Source of the DNA: CAVSRC01 sp963730325
GTDB taxonomy: Bacteria > Pseudomonadota > Alphaproteobacteria > Rhizobiales > Kaistiaceae
Length of the DNA stretch: 64,000 bases
Direction: 5' to 3'
Assembly (NCBI GenBank): GCA_963730325.1
Contig: CAVSRC010000019.1
Location: 558,001-622,000 of the forward strand
Shown: positions 28,175 through 36,875 of the stretch, in pieces
How positions within the stretch are numbered: position 1 is the stretch's first letter
Layout of the letters: every line of letters starts with the position of its first letter
Position numbers and translations under genes: made by a program
The notes under the pieces: generated by a model
What the model saw: only the letters and a program-made list of their open reading frames with translations
Databases searched by the model: none
What the model was told of the DNA's origin: nothing

Positions 28175-28474
28175 ATGATGAGGAAGACGCTCGCAATCGC
28201 CACCCTGATAATGTCGTTCGCAGCCGTGCCGGCCTCGGCGAGCTGCGTGTACAACGGTATCTATTACGAGGCCGGAGCGCAGCTCTGTTTCGACGGCTGG
28301 TTGCAGGAATGCACCGTGGCCGATTACTGGGGCGCCATCGGCATGTGCCATGCGCCGGATCAGCTGGACCAGAAGGTCGACGCGCGGCCGCTCGCCGATA
28401 AGCTGTTGGCTATGGCGCTGGGCACGGAGCCGCAGACGAACGCGTCGCAGCCCAGGATCCTGAAGGCGAACTAG
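28175..28474 (+). CDS. Small secreted cysteine-containing protein
   Basis: 99 residues. A signal peptide (MMRKTLAIATLIMSFAAVPASA) is followed by CVYNGIYYEAGAQLCFDGWLQEC, a pattern resembling the DUF1496-type small periplasmic proteins, with four cysteines in the mature chain that could form two disulphides. A GGGGGA site precedes the paired ATGs (28175 and 28178). Function is unknown; it stands alone between bpt and a convergent MFS gene. Confidence 0.68.
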   Translation: MMRKTLAIATLIMSFAAVPASASCVYNGIYYEAGAQLCFDGWLQECTVADYWGAIGMCHAPDQLDQKVDARPLADKLLAMALGTEPQTNASQPRILKAN

Positions 28475-28552
28475 CCGGACGCATTCTCTCCCTGTCGGGA
28501 ACGCTACACCGCGCGGCGATCGCGCCGCCGGTGAAGCCTCTTCTGTGCGTGC

Positions 28553-29875
28553 TTACCGGCCGCGCCCGCTCTGGGCGTCGGCGACCGCCTGCACGACATG
28601 ATGGTGCATGTGATCGGGCGGGTGCTGGGCGGCGTCGAGCTTGAAGGCGTAGAGCGCGGCGGCGGCGTTGAGGACGACGATGGCCCACATCGGCCAGCGG
28701 ATGTCCTGGATGTGCGCCGCCAGCCCGAGCGCCGCCGCTATGGCGATGGCCAGCACTCCGGTCAGCACGTTGGACGCCGCGATGCAGTACGAGCGGTTGG
28801 TGTCGTCGGTCGAGCCGACCAGGAAGACCGTGCGCCCGTTGGAAATGCCCTGGGCGCTGAACGCGATGAGGGCGATGACGACCGCATAGGGGTGCGGCGA
28901 CTGGAATTGCGGCCAACGCGTCAGAGCCAGGGCCAGCAGCCCGCCGAGACCGGCAAAGACCGACGAGGATACCAGCACCGTCCGGATCGAGCGTTTGGCC
29001 ACGCGCGGCCAGACCATCCAGCCGAGCACCAGGCCGATGCAGCTGGCGACGATGAAGGTGCTCAGGCCGTTCTTCTTGTCGCCGTGCACGATCGCGGCAT
29101 GGATCGCATAGAACGGCATCGCCAGCTCGATCGACAGGAACAGCGTGCGCGCGACCAGGAAGCGCCGGAACCACGGCAGCGCGAAGGCGACCTCGAAGCT
29201 CCTGGGGAGGTCGGCAAGGGTCGATTTCCTCGCCTGTCCCCCCTTTGGCAGTTCGGACGGCTGCTCGTGCTTGGCCGGCTCCCGCACAGCGGAAATGGCC
29301 ACGGCCGCCAGCACGATCATGATGATGCCGATCCACATGAGTTCGATGTGGGCGTCCAGCGCCGTCTCGGACGCGACGAAGATCTGCGATCCGAAGGTGA
29401 CCAGGACCGCGATCATGCCGGCGACGCCGGACTGGGTGAAGAGAAGCACGCTGCGCCGTTGCTCGGGCAGAACGCGGCCGAGCATGTCGGTGAATGCCAG
29501 CCCGTTGAGGCCGTCGCTGGCGCCGATGACGAGTGCCACGAGAACGAACAGCCCGACGACCCATGCGATCGGCACCTGGCGGACCACCAGGCAGATCAGC
29601 GCCAGGACCGCGGCGATGGTGAGCAGCGCGGCGACGCTGTACCACTTGTTCTGTCTTGCCGTCTGGATGAGCGGCGCCACCACGATCTGGGCGGACAGCT
29701 TGGCAACGCGGACGATGGGAACGATCAGACCGGCGAACAGGATCGGCCCGCCGAGGGCCGTGTAGACGAAGGGCAGCACCAGCTTCTCGCTGGTCAGCTC
29801 ATAGCCGATATTGTCGAAGATGCCCTGGCTCAGGAGAACCCTGAAGTTCCAGCCGTCTCCCTTGCCAGCCGCCAT
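28553..29875 (-). CDS. MFS-type transporter downstream of pyruvate decarboxylase gene
   Basis: 440 residues with about 11-12 hydrophobic segments in two halves, separated by a charged loop (EPAKHEQPSELPKGGQARKS). No classical motif A is clear, so the assignment rests on topology and the overall major-facilitator look; the substrate is unknown. It is 52 bases downstream of the pyruvate decarboxylase gene in the same direction, so the two may be cotranscribed. The C-terminus has a His cluster (HMHHHV) beyond the last helix. Confidence 0.75.
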   Translation of the reverse strand: MAAGKGDGWNFRVLLSQGIFDNIGYELTSEKLVLPFVYTALGGPILFAGLIVPIVRVAKLSAQIVVAPLIQTARQNKWYSVAALLTIAAVLALICLVVRQVPIAWVVGLFVLVALVIGASDGLNGLAFTDMLGRVLPEQRRSVLLFTQSGVAGMIAVLVTFGSQIFVASETALDAHIELMWIGIIMIVLAAVAISAVREPAKHEQPSELPKGGQARKSTLADLPRSFEVAFALPWFRRFLVARTLFLSIELAMPFYAIHAAIVHGDKKNGLSTFIVASCIGLVLGWMVWPRVAKRSIRTVLVSSSVFAGLGGLLALALTRWPQFQSPHPYAVVIALIAFSAQGISNGRTVFLVGSTDDTNRSYCIAASNVLTGVLAIAIAAALGLAAHIQDIRWPMWAIVVLNAAAALYAFKLDAAQHPPDHMHHHVVQAVADAQSGRGR

Positions 29876-29927
29876 CGGTCCATCCTCATCTTCGTGGGCG
29901 CGTCGCCGTCGTGGTGCCGCGCGCAGG

Positions 29928-31622
29928 CTAGCCGATCCGCGGCGGGCGGCCGTTGTTGGCGGCGACGTGGCGGCCCCATTCGAGCAGTTCCTTGCTGCAA
30001 TCGTCGCGGTCGATCGTCACTTCGATCAGGCTCGGGCCGTCGTTCGCCAGAGCTTGCGGGATGGCCGCGTCGAGTTCGTTCTGGGTGGTGACGCGCGTGC
30101 TCCAGCCCTTGCCCGCGCCGGCGTTGAAGACGTTGACGAGGCCGACATAGTCCCAGTTCTTGATCGGGTTATAGGGACCGTCGTGGATCTCGACCTCGAT
30201 GGTGTAGCCGCCATTGTTGATCAGAAAGATGATCGGCTTGAGGCCGTAGCGGATCATGGTCGAGACTTCCTGCGCGGTCATCTGGAACGACCCGTCGCCG
30301 ATCAGGGCAACGACGCGGCGCGGGCTCCCCAGCGCATAGCCCAGCGTCGCTCCCACCGACCAGCCGATCGAGCCGTACTGCATCTGGATCTCGAAGCGCG
30401 CGCCTTCCGGCAGGCGTAGCCGCATGCCGTTGAACCAGGTATCGCCGGTCTCGGCGATGATCGCGGTGTCGGCGGTGAGCATCTTCTGGATGCGGTGGAA
30501 GAGCTGGCGCGTGGTGATCGGGCTGTCGCCGCCTTCCGCAGGCGGCGCGATCTCCTCGCGCACCCGGTTGAAGGCGTCGAGCGAGGTGCGGTTGCGTTTC
30601 ACCTTCCCGGCGAGTTCGGAAAGGAACGCGGTCATCGGGACGTCGCCATAGGACGACTGGCCGCCGATGGTGACGCCCGTGGGCTGCGCGACGATCATCT
30701 TGTTGGGGTCGAGCACGGAGGCGTGGCCGGCGGTGGTGTAGTCGGTGAAGGTCGGCCCGGCGTAGAGCACCATGTCCGCCGACTCGACGATCTCGCTGCA
30801 GCCGGGCGAGCTGACCGGTCCCCAGACCGTTCCGATGAAGCCCGGATGGGCCTCGGAAAAGAAGCTCTTGGCGTTCGGCATGACCGCGACCGCGCAGCCG
30901 CAGGCATCGGCGAGCGCGGCGAAGGCCGCCTCGGCGCCGCTGTTGCGCAGGCCGACACCCGCCACCAGCGCCGGCTTCACGGCGGCGTTGAGCACATCGG
31001 CGGCATGGTCGACGGCGGCGACCAGCGAGGCGGCGTCGGCGTTCGCCCCGCCACCGCCCAGCGTTCGCGGGCCGGGCGCCGACGTCGTCGCACCGGCAAG
31101 GTTGGACGGGATTTCGAGATAGACCGGCTTGCGCAGCCGCAATGCCGTGTCGATGGCGGAATCGATCTCAGCCGGCGCTTCGCGGGCGTGGCGGACGATG
31201 ACCGAGGCGGCGGTGACGCGGGCGAACATCTCGCGCTGGTAGCTGTAGTCGACCAGCCCGATGGTGTGGTGCAGCAGCTCGCTCTCCGCCTCCGAGTTGG
31301 TGTTGGGCCCGCCGGAGACCGCGATGACCGGCAGCGACTCTGCATAGGCCCCGGCGATACCGTTGATCGCACTCAAGCCGCCGACGCTGAAGGTGACGAC
31401 GATCGCCGCCGGTCCGCCGGTCGCCCTGGCATAGCCGTCGGCGGCATAGGCCGCATTCAGCTCGTTGCAGCAATTGATCATCTTCAGATCGGGACTGGTC
31501 AGCAGCTCGTCGAGCAGGACGAGGTTGTAGTCGCCGGGCACGGCAAAATAATGCTGCATGCCGGCCTGGCGCAGGCGCGCGGCCAAGTACTGCCCGATCG
31601 TGGCGGTCGCGATGTTGGCCAT
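29928..31622 (-). CDS. pdc: Pyruvate decarboxylase (thiamine-diphosphate dependent)
   Basis: 564 residues, close to the 568 of Zymomonas PDC. It non-oxidatively decarboxylates pyruvate to acetaldehyde. The catalytic Glu54 lies in CCNELNAAYAADGYARA and the His pair 118-119 in SELLHHTIG. The ThDP-binding stretch runs from GDGSFQMTAQEVSTMI to the NNGGYTIEVEIHDGPYN loop, and the PYNPIKNWDY tail of bacterial PDC follows. Indolepyruvate or phenylpyruvate decarboxylases are relatives, but the loop sequence favours true PDC. No alcohol dehydrogenase is adjacent; an MFS gene follows. Confidence 0.88.
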   Translation of the reverse strand: MANIATATIGQYLAARLRQAGMQHYFAVPGDYNLVLLDELLTSPDLKMINCCNELNAAYAADGYARATGGPAAIVVTFSVGGLSAINGIAGAYAESLPVIAVSGGPNTNSEAESELLHHTIGLVDYSYQREMFARVTAASVIVRHAREAPAEIDSAIDTALRLRKPVYLEIPSNLAGATTSAPGPRTLGGGGANADAASLVAAVDHAADVLNAAVKPALVAGVGLRNSGAEAAFAALADACGCAVAVMPNAKSFFSEAHPGFIGTVWGPVSSPGCSEIVESADMVLYAGPTFTDYTTAGHASVLDPNKMIVAQPTGVTIGGQSSYGDVPMTAFLSELAGKVKRNRTSLDAFNRVREEIAPPAEGGDSPITTRQLFHRIQKMLTADTAIIAETGDTWFNGMRLRLPEGARFEIQMQYGSIGWSVGATLGYALGSPRRVVALIGDGSFQMTAQEVSTMIRYGLKPIIFLINNGGYTIEVEIHDGPYNPIKNWDYVGLVNVFNAGAGKGWSTRVTTQNELDAAIPQALANDGPSLIEVTIDRDDCSKELLEWGRHVAANNGRPPRIG

Positions 31623-31877
31623 GACTTTCCCCGTTGGTCCGCGTAAGGGCCGATGTGCCGGTCAGGTCGCCCTCGGCCCAGGTCCTGACTAGCTGATTCT
31701 CCGGCCGCCCCTGGCTGAACTTTGCGTGGTCGTTATCCCGATCTTAGGCAGCCAGATCGAATTCGGCTAAACCTTTGCCGGAGCCTGTGCGCCCGGCGGG
31801 CCGCCGGGCGCAGTCGCCGGGCCAAGTGCTTCGATGCGTCGCCGTGACGAGGCCGCGGAGACGCCTAGAATGGCCCC

Positions 31878-32453
31878 ATGTTCAGTGCGTTCCGTTCCCT
31901 CTTCCATCACCATCCGGCTGCCCCCCCGGTCTCGCCCGCCGCATCGGCCCGCACGCTTGCCGCCGAGCGGGACGACGCGTTTTTCGGCCGGTTTCAGCTC
32001 GAGCCGGACGGCGAACCGGCGGCCGAGGGCGGCGACATCTGTCACCGCTTCCGTCCATCGGACGAAGCCCTCCGCTCGCTGGTCGTCCTCGACGTCCTCG
32101 TCGATGCCGCCGACGGCATCCGCTCCGCCCATCTCTGCCTCGACCGCGCCTTCGTCAGCGGCCCTGACGAGCTGATCGCCCGCGGCGTCGCCAAGGGCTT
32201 CCTCGGCTGGATCCTCGACGCGGCGGCGCAGGAGCAGGCAGCCCCGCTGATCGCCAATATCGGCAATCTCACCGCCGCCGCCGATCCGGTCATCACCTCC
32301 GGCGACATGCCGCGTCCGCCGGCGGACCCGACCGGCGGCTATGCCGTGTTCACCGGCGACCGCGACGCGGCGGCGCTTGCGCTCGGCTCGGCCATGCTGA
32401 CGCTGACCAACCATGCCGGCCGCCTGACGATCGAGGCGGTTCTCGAGGAATAG
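31878..32453 (+). CDS. Hypothetical protein
   Basis: 191 residues, cytoplasmic-looking, with no signal peptide or membrane segment and no family I recognise. It has an acidic, Ala-rich composition with an FRPSDEALRSLVVLDVLVDAADG segment and codon usage like the neighbouring core genes, which supports it being real. It is convergent with the downstream GST gene (12-base gap). The 255 bases between it and the pdc start carry the divergent promoters; I see no defined site. The start has a poor ribosome binding site. Confidence 0.6.
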   Translation: MFSAFRSLFHHHPAAPPVSPAASARTLAAERDDAFFGRFQLEPDGEPAAEGGDICHRFRPSDEALRSLVVLDVLVDAADGIRSAHLCLDRAFVSGPDELIARGVAKGFLGWILDAAAQEQAAPLIANIGNLTAAADPVITSGDMPRPPADPTGGYAVFTGDRDAAALALGSAMLTLTNHAGRLTIEAVLEE

Positions 32454-32465
32454 GCGCCGCGCGCC

Positions 32466-33119
32466 CTACCCGATCGTGTTCTTCAGGATGTCGTAATCGA
32501 CACAGACGCCTCTGACATAGGCCGGCCGCGCCTGCAGCCGTTCGTACCAGGCGTCGACGTTGGCGAGCGGCGGGCGCTCGATGTCCATCGTGTACCAGCG
32601 ATAGAGCAGCGCGCCGGCGGCGATATCGCCATAGGTCAGGCGCTCGCCCGCCAGATAGGGCGTCTTGCCGAGTTGCGCGTCGAGAATGCGGAAGCACGGC
32701 TCGACGCCCTTCATGGTCGCAGCCACGGCCTTCTTGTCGCGGGCTGCGGGCTTGGTGCGCGCAACCGCGCTGAACACCGCCCCCCAGGCCGGCTGAAAGC
32801 GCATCGCCGTCCAGTCGGTCCATTGGTCGGCGGCGGCGCGCGCCTTGGGCGATTCCGGCCACAGATTGCCGGCGCCATAGGTCGCCGACAGGTAGCGCAC
32901 GATGGCGTGGCTCTCCCACAGGACGAGCTCGCCGTCCTTCAGCGTCGGCACCAGGCCGTTGGGATTCATGGCCAGGTATTCCGGCGTGTCGACGCCGCCG
33001 AAATTGAGGCCGAGTTCGATCTGCGCATAAGGCACGCGCAGCTCTTCGAGCACCCACACCGCCTTCTGCACGTTCACCGATGTCTTGCGCCCGTAAAGCG
33101 TTGTGTCCGCCACGGTCAC
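32466..33119 (-). CDS. Glutathione S-transferase family protein
   Basis: 217 residues. An N-terminal thioredoxin-like domain (about 6-80) carries the GST signature LVPTLKDGELVLWESHAIVRYLS, with the cis-Pro and the Glu-Ser glutathione contact. The first active-site loop reads GRKTSVNVQKAVWVLEE, where Ser in SVNVQK is the likely catalytic residue of theta/beta-like GSTs. A helical C-terminal domain follows. Substrate unknown. It lies 27 bases downstream of yjbQ-type gene 33147-33563 on the same strand. Confidence 0.88.
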   Translation of the reverse strand: MTVADTTLYGRKTSVNVQKAVWVLEELRVPYAQIELGLNFGGVDTPEYLAMNPNGLVPTLKDGELVLWESHAIVRYLSATYGAGNLWPESPKARAAADQWTDWTAMRFQPAWGAVFSAVARTKPAARDKKAVAATMKGVEPCFRILDAQLGKTPYLAGERLTYGDIAAGALLYRWYTMDIERPPLANVDAWYERLQARPAYVRGVCVDYDILKNTIG

Positions 33120-33146
33120 CCCTCCTCACGTCAAGTCCGCCGCAAT

Positions 33147-33563
33147 CTAGTCCCCGATCAGATGCAGCACCACATCCCGGCGATGCGGCCGCCGCCGGTG
33201 CTCGAACAGATAGATGCCCTGCCAGGTGCCAAGCGCCATGCGTCCATCGCTGACCGGAATGGTGAGGCTCACCTGGGTCAGCACCGTGCGGATATGGGCC
33301 GGCATGTCGTCCGGCCCCTCCAGCGTGTGAACATAGGGCCCCGATTCGGGCGCCAGCCGCTCGAAGAAGGCCTCAAGATCGGCACGCACATCCGGGTCGG
33401 CGTTCTCCTGAATGGTCAGCGATGCCGAGGTGTGCCGGCAGAACAGGGTCAACAGGCCATTGGCGACTCCCTCGCCGGCCAGCCAGCGGGCAACCGGAGC
33501 GGTGATCTCGGTCAGCCCCTTGCCATGCGTTTCGACCGTGAGGTGATGCTGTGCCTGCCGCAT
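33147..33563 (-). CDS. YjbQ / UPF0047 family protein
   Basis: 138 residues, full-length single-domain protein of the YjbQ family. LLTLFCRHTSASLTIQENADPDVRADLEAF and the C-terminal LGTWQGIYLFEHR are the family signatures, with conserved His and Asp residues in a metal-binding pocket. Members are annotated as secondary thiamine-phosphate synthase, because several complement thiE mutants, but the physiological role is uncertain. It starts upstream of the GST gene in the same orientation. Confidence 0.9.
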   Translation of the reverse strand: MRQAQHHLTVETHGKGLTEITAPVARWLAGEGVANGLLTLFCRHTSASLTIQENADPDVRADLEAFFERLAPESGPYVHTLEGPDDMPAHIRTVLTQVSLTIPVSDGRMALGTWQGIYLFEHRRRPHRRDVVLHLIGD

Positions 33564-33826
33564 GGCCGGTCAAACTTGCGCCGCAATCCGCCGACGGCAG
33601 AAACCCGGAATCACGGCAGAAACGGTCGGATTTCCGCGGCATTCAGCCGAATTTGCTGCATCGCAACATATATGACAGAAATGTGTTGCGTTGCATGAAG
33701 TGCAAGGCCGGTATGCGTTTTCGCGTCTGCACATGGCCGAGGTATGCGCCTATCTTCCCAATCGAAGGACGGCAGTGAGTTCCGTGTCGCCGTCCACCGA
33801 GATTAGGAAATATGAGAGGCACGACG

Positions 33827-33979
33827 ATGAGCAACCGGATTGTCACCACCTACCGGTCTTGGCGCAAGTACCGCCAGACCTACAACGAGCTTATGCGGCT
33901 CTCCAACCGCGACCTGGCCGACCTCGGCATCTCCGCCGCGGACATCCCGGCGATCGCCCGCAAGGCCGCCACCATGTAA
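33827..33979 (+). CDS. DUF1127 small protein
   Basis: 50 residues, read directly from the sequence. The DUF1127 domain is clear in YRSWRKYRQTYNELMRLSNR followed by DLADLGISAADI. Such small Arg-rich proteins are common in alphaproteobacteria, where some affect phosphate or carbon metabolism and RNA turnover; here the role is unknown. The start ATG 33827 has GAGAGG seven bases upstream; an in-frame ATG at 33812 would add five residues. A strong terminator follows at 34068. The 263 bases upstream, AT-richer than the surroundings, should hold its promoter. Confidence 0.85.
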   Translation: MSNRIVTTYRSWRKYRQTYNELMRLSNRDLADLGISAADIPAIARKAATM

Positions 33980-34067
33980 TTCGCATTCGCCTCGGGGATC
34001 CTCCTCCCTCCCCCGAAGCGATATGGGACCCGGTGCGGCGTCCTCCCACGCGACCGGTCCCTTAGAG

Positions 34068-34104
34068 AAACGCCCGCCGATTTTCCTCCCCGGCGGGCGT
34101 TTTT
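34068..34104 (+). terminator. Rho-independent terminator after the DUF1127 gene
   Basis: An 11-base inverted repeat (34069-34079, AACGCCCGCCG, with 34091-34101) and a run of T to 34104 form a strong GC-rich hairpin with a U-tail, 90 bases past the DUF1127 stop. The complementary A-run makes it possibly bidirectional. It insulates the trmFO gene downstream. Confidence 0.92.
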
Positions 34105-34157
34105 CATTTCTGAAGCGCCGTTGAACCCTGAGGGACCTCAGAATAGGGTCGCCGGCC

Positions 34158-35588
34158 ATGATCGCTCCCGTCCACATCATCGGCGGCGGCCTCGCCGGAT
34201 CGGAGGCCGCCTGGCAACTTGTCCGCCGCGGCGTGCCGGTGGTGCTGCACGAGATGCGGCCCGAGCGCCAGACGGAGGCCCACAAGACCGATCGGCTGGC
34301 GGAGCTGGTCTGCTCCAACTCCTTCCGCTCCGACGACGCCCAGAACAACGCCGTCGGCCTGCTGCATGAGGAGTTACGCCGCGCCGGCTCGCTCGTCATG
34401 CGCGCCGCCGATGTGAACCAGGTGCCGGCCGGCGGGGCATTGGCCGTCGACCGCGAGGGCTTTGCCGAAGCCATCACGGCGGCGCTTGCCGCCGAGCCGC
34501 TGGTGACGATCGAACGCGGCGAGGTCGCCGGCCTTCCTCCGGCCGAGTGGGACAATGTGATCGTCGCCACCGGTCCGCTCACCTCCGCCCCGCTGGCCGA
34601 GGCGATCCGGGCGCTCACCGGCGAGGATGCGCTCGCATTCTTCGATGCCATCGCGCCGATCGTCCATTTCGATTCGATCGACATGGACATCGCCTGGTTC
34701 CAGTCGCGCTACGACAAGGCGGGTCCCGGCGGCAGCGGCGCCGACTACATCAACTGCCCGATGGACAAGGCTGAATACGACGCCTTCATCGACGCACTTC
34801 TTGCCGGCGAGCCGCACAAGCACCACGACTGGGAGAATATCCCCTATTTCGACGGCTGCCTGCCCATCGAGGTGATGGCCGAGCGCGGCCGCGAGACGCT
34901 GCGTCACGGGCCGATGAAGCCGGTGGGGCTGACCAATCCGCGCGACCCCACGGTCAAGCCCCACGCCATCGTCCAGCTCCGCCAGGACAATGCGCTGGGC
35001 ACGCTCTACAACATGGTCGGCTTCCAGACGCGCCTGCGCTACGCCATCCAGGCGGACGTCTTCCGCATGATCCCCGGGCTTGGCAGCGCGCAATTCGCCC
35101 GCCTCGGCGGCCTCCACCGCAACACGTTCCTCAATTCTCCCAAAATGTTGGATGAATTTCTTCGCCTCAAGGCCGCCCCCCGCCTGCGCTTCGCCGGCCA
35201 GATCACCGGCTGCGAGGGCTATGTCGAATCGGCGGCGATCGGGTTGCTCGCCGGCCGCATGGCCGCCGCCGAGCGCCTCGGCGAGGCCATCGTGCCGCCG
35301 CCGGCGACCACCGCCTTCGGCGCCATCCTCGCCCACATCACCGGCGGCCACCTGTCCTCGGACGACGAGCCGGGCAAGCGGTCCTTCCAGCCGATGAACG
35401 TCAATTTCGGCCTGTTCCCGGAGATCGCCGTCACGCCCGAGCCGGGCAAGAAGCTGAAAGGTCCGGAGCGCGGCAAGGCGAAGCGTCAGGCCATTGCCGC
35501 CCGGGCCTTGGGCGACCTCGACCGGTGGCTGGCCCGGCCCGCCGCCGACGCGGCCGTCCTTCGAGACGCCCATTTGCCCGCATCCTGA
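34158..35588 (+). CDS. trmFO: tRNA (uracil-54-C5)-methyltransferase, folate/FAD-dependent (TrmFO)
   Basis: 476 residues. It methylates U54 in the T loop of tRNA using methylenetetrahydrofolate and FADH2. The FAD-binding loop is HIIGGGLAGSEAAWQL at the N-terminus. ELVCSNSFRSDDAQNNAVGLL holds the catalytic cysteine, and HRNTFLNSPKMLDEFL and GQITGCEGYVESAAIGLLAG follow. The final residues (LRDAHLPAS and the stop) are encoded by a short dispersed repeat at 35556-35590, so the native C-terminus may have been altered. It is convergent with the following minus-strand block. Confidence 0.95.
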   Translation: MIAPVHIIGGGLAGSEAAWQLVRRGVPVVLHEMRPERQTEAHKTDRLAELVCSNSFRSDDAQNNAVGLLHEELRRAGSLVMRAADVNQVPAGGALAVDREGFAEAITAALAAEPLVTIERGEVAGLPPAEWDNVIVATGPLTSAPLAEAIRALTGEDALAFFDAIAPIVHFDSIDMDIAWFQSRYDKAGPGGSGADYINCPMDKAEYDAFIDALLAGEPHKHHDWENIPYFDGCLPIEVMAERGRETLRHGPMKPVGLTNPRDPTVKPHAIVQLRQDNALGTLYNMVGFQTRLRYAIQADVFRMIPGLGSAQFARLGGLHRNTFLNSPKMLDEFLRLKAAPRLRFAGQITGCEGYVESAAIGLLAGRMAAAERLGEAIVPPPATTAFGAILAHITGGHLSSDDEPGKRSFQPMNVNFGLFPEIAVTPEPGKKLKGPERGKAKRQAIAARALGDLDRWLARPAADAAVLRDAHLPAS

Positions 35589-35590
35589 GG
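35556..35590. repeat. REP-like repeat forming the 3' end of trmFO
   Basis: The sequence TCCTTCGAGACG, a short spacer, then CATCCTGAGG is a variant of the dispersed TCATCCTGAGG...CTCGAAGGATG element common in Hyphomicrobiales. A related copy is at 61270-61313. It provides the trmFO stop codon (35586-35588). Confidence 0.6.
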
Positions 35591-35624
35591 GCGACCCTCA
35601 CAACCCTTCTTGGGCTGCCCACCC

Positions 35625-36452
35625 CTACCCCCAGCGGCGCGCGGCGCGCCAGAGGAGCCACTGCCGCCTCAGCGGCGACAGCTCGACACGGCCGGAGAAC
35701 GGGTCGTAGTCCGGCCGGTCCATGCGGTCGAGCACCGGCCCGACCAGGGCGGCCGGCAGGAAGGCCGGCTTCAGCCCGGGCGGCAGCGCCGCGATCTCCG
35801 GCATGGCGGTGGCAAGATGATCGCGGGCGATCCGGCGCAGCTCGGCCAGCACCGCCAGCAGCTCCGGCGTCGCCTTGCCGCGCGCCAGCGTATCGCGGTC
35901 GAAGCCGTGGGCGGCGCCGATATCGGCGGGCAGATAGCACTGGCCGCGTGCGGCGTGGATGGGCAGCGCCCGCATCAGCCCGGTCACGGCATAGGCGACG
36001 CCGGCGTGTCCCGCGGCCGAGGCCACGCGCGGGTCGTGACCGCCGGCCAGAACGATCGCCGCGAGCTGGATCAGCGCCGAGGCGGTCTCCCCGGCATAGC
36101 CTTCAAGGTCCCGTCGGGTCGGCATCTGGTCGTCATAGAGGTCGAACACCCGCGCATCGATGACCCCCTCGAAGCCGGCAATCGGCAGGGCGAAGGTGCG
36201 GATGGTCTCGATCAGCGCGCTCGCCACCGGATGACCGCCACCACCGGCGATCAGCGCGTCACGCCACCATTGCAGCCGGATCTCGCCGAGGACCGGGTCG
36301 CTGACCGTGTCGCGGATGCGCGCCACCTCGGCACTGAAGGCGTGAAGCGCGAACAGGTGCTTGCGCTGCGCGGCCGGCGCGAACAGGTCGGCGATGTAGC
36401 GGTCGCGATCCAGCTCGCGCACCGTGCGGGCGCAGTGCTCGTAAACGTCCAT
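35625..36452 (-). CDS. Squalene/phytoene synthase-like protein (NDUFAF6-like)
   Basis: 275 residues with the all-helical trans-isoprenyl diphosphate synthase head-to-head fold: FALHAFSAEVARIRDTVSDP, EIRLQWWRDAL and YLPADIGAAHGFD. The Asp-rich metal motifs of true phytoene synthases are incomplete, as in the mitochondrial complex I assembly factor NDUFAF6, so a role in respiratory complex assembly is more likely than carotenoid synthesis (inference). No carotenoid gene is nearby. It starts 29 bases past the stop of the Mth938-domain gene, which is read first. Confidence 0.82.
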   Translation of the reverse strand: MDVYEHCARTVRELDRDRYIADLFAPAAQRKHLFALHAFSAEVARIRDTVSDPVLGEIRLQWWRDALIAGGGGHPVASALIETIRTFALPIAGFEGVIDARVFDLYDDQMPTRRDLEGYAGETASALIQLAAIVLAGGHDPRVASAAGHAGVAYAVTGLMRALPIHAARGQCYLPADIGAAHGFDRDTLARGKATPELLAVLAELRRIARDHLATAMPEIAALPPGLKPAFLPAALVGPVLDRMDRPDYDPFSGRVELSPLRRQWLLWRAARRWG

Positions 36453-36481
36453 GGCCGACAGATATGGCGCGCCGCGCCGCT

Positions 36482-36871
36482 TCAGTCCACGGCGATCAGG
36501 GCCGCGGCGACCGCCCGCTCCTCGGCAAGCAGCACGTTGAAGGTGCGTACCGCCGCACCGGTCGACATCGGCTCGGCGACGATTCCCGCCGCGCGGCAGC
36601 GGTCCCTGAGCGCAGGGACAAGCGGCACAATGTCGGCGCCGGTGCCGACGAGAAGGATGTCGACCGCCTCGGCCTCGGCAAAGACCTGCGCAAGGCTCTC
36701 CTCGTCGATGGCGCCCGGCGCCGGTGCCGGCCAGCCATGGATGCCGCTCGGCAGGCAGAGAAGCGAGCCGCGATGCGACATGGCGGCGAAGCGGAAGCCG
36801 CCATTGCCGTAGCTCTCGATCGGGGCGCGACCGGGATAGTGGGCGGCGCGGATGACGACGCCCTTGGGCAC
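36482..36871 (-). CDS. Mth938-domain protein (DUF498 / NDUFAF3-like)
   Basis: 129 residues, one Mth938 domain: GGFRFAAMSHRGSLLCLPSG, VDILLVGTGADIVPLVPALR and a C-terminal Rossmann-like strand-helix (TGAAVRTFNVLLAEERAVAAAL). The mitochondrial relative NDUFAF3 assists complex I assembly. In alphaproteobacteria this gene lies directly after secF (4-base gap here) and before the NDUFAF6-like gene, so two complex I assembly-factor relatives are adjacent. Confidence 0.87.
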   Translation of the reverse strand: MPKGVVIRAAHYPGRAPIESYGNGGFRFAAMSHRGSLLCLPSGIHGWPAPAPGAIDEESLAQVFAEAEAVDILLVGTGADIVPLVPALRDRCRAAGIVAEPMSTGAAVRTFNVLLAEERAVAAALIAVD

Positions 36872-36875
36872 GGCG

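Noticed and set aside
35625..36452. Carotenoid or hopanoid pathway gene
   Set aside because: The synthase fold is there, but the metal-binding Asp motifs are incomplete and no other isoprenoid gene is nearby; the NDUFAF6-like reading fits the neighbours better.
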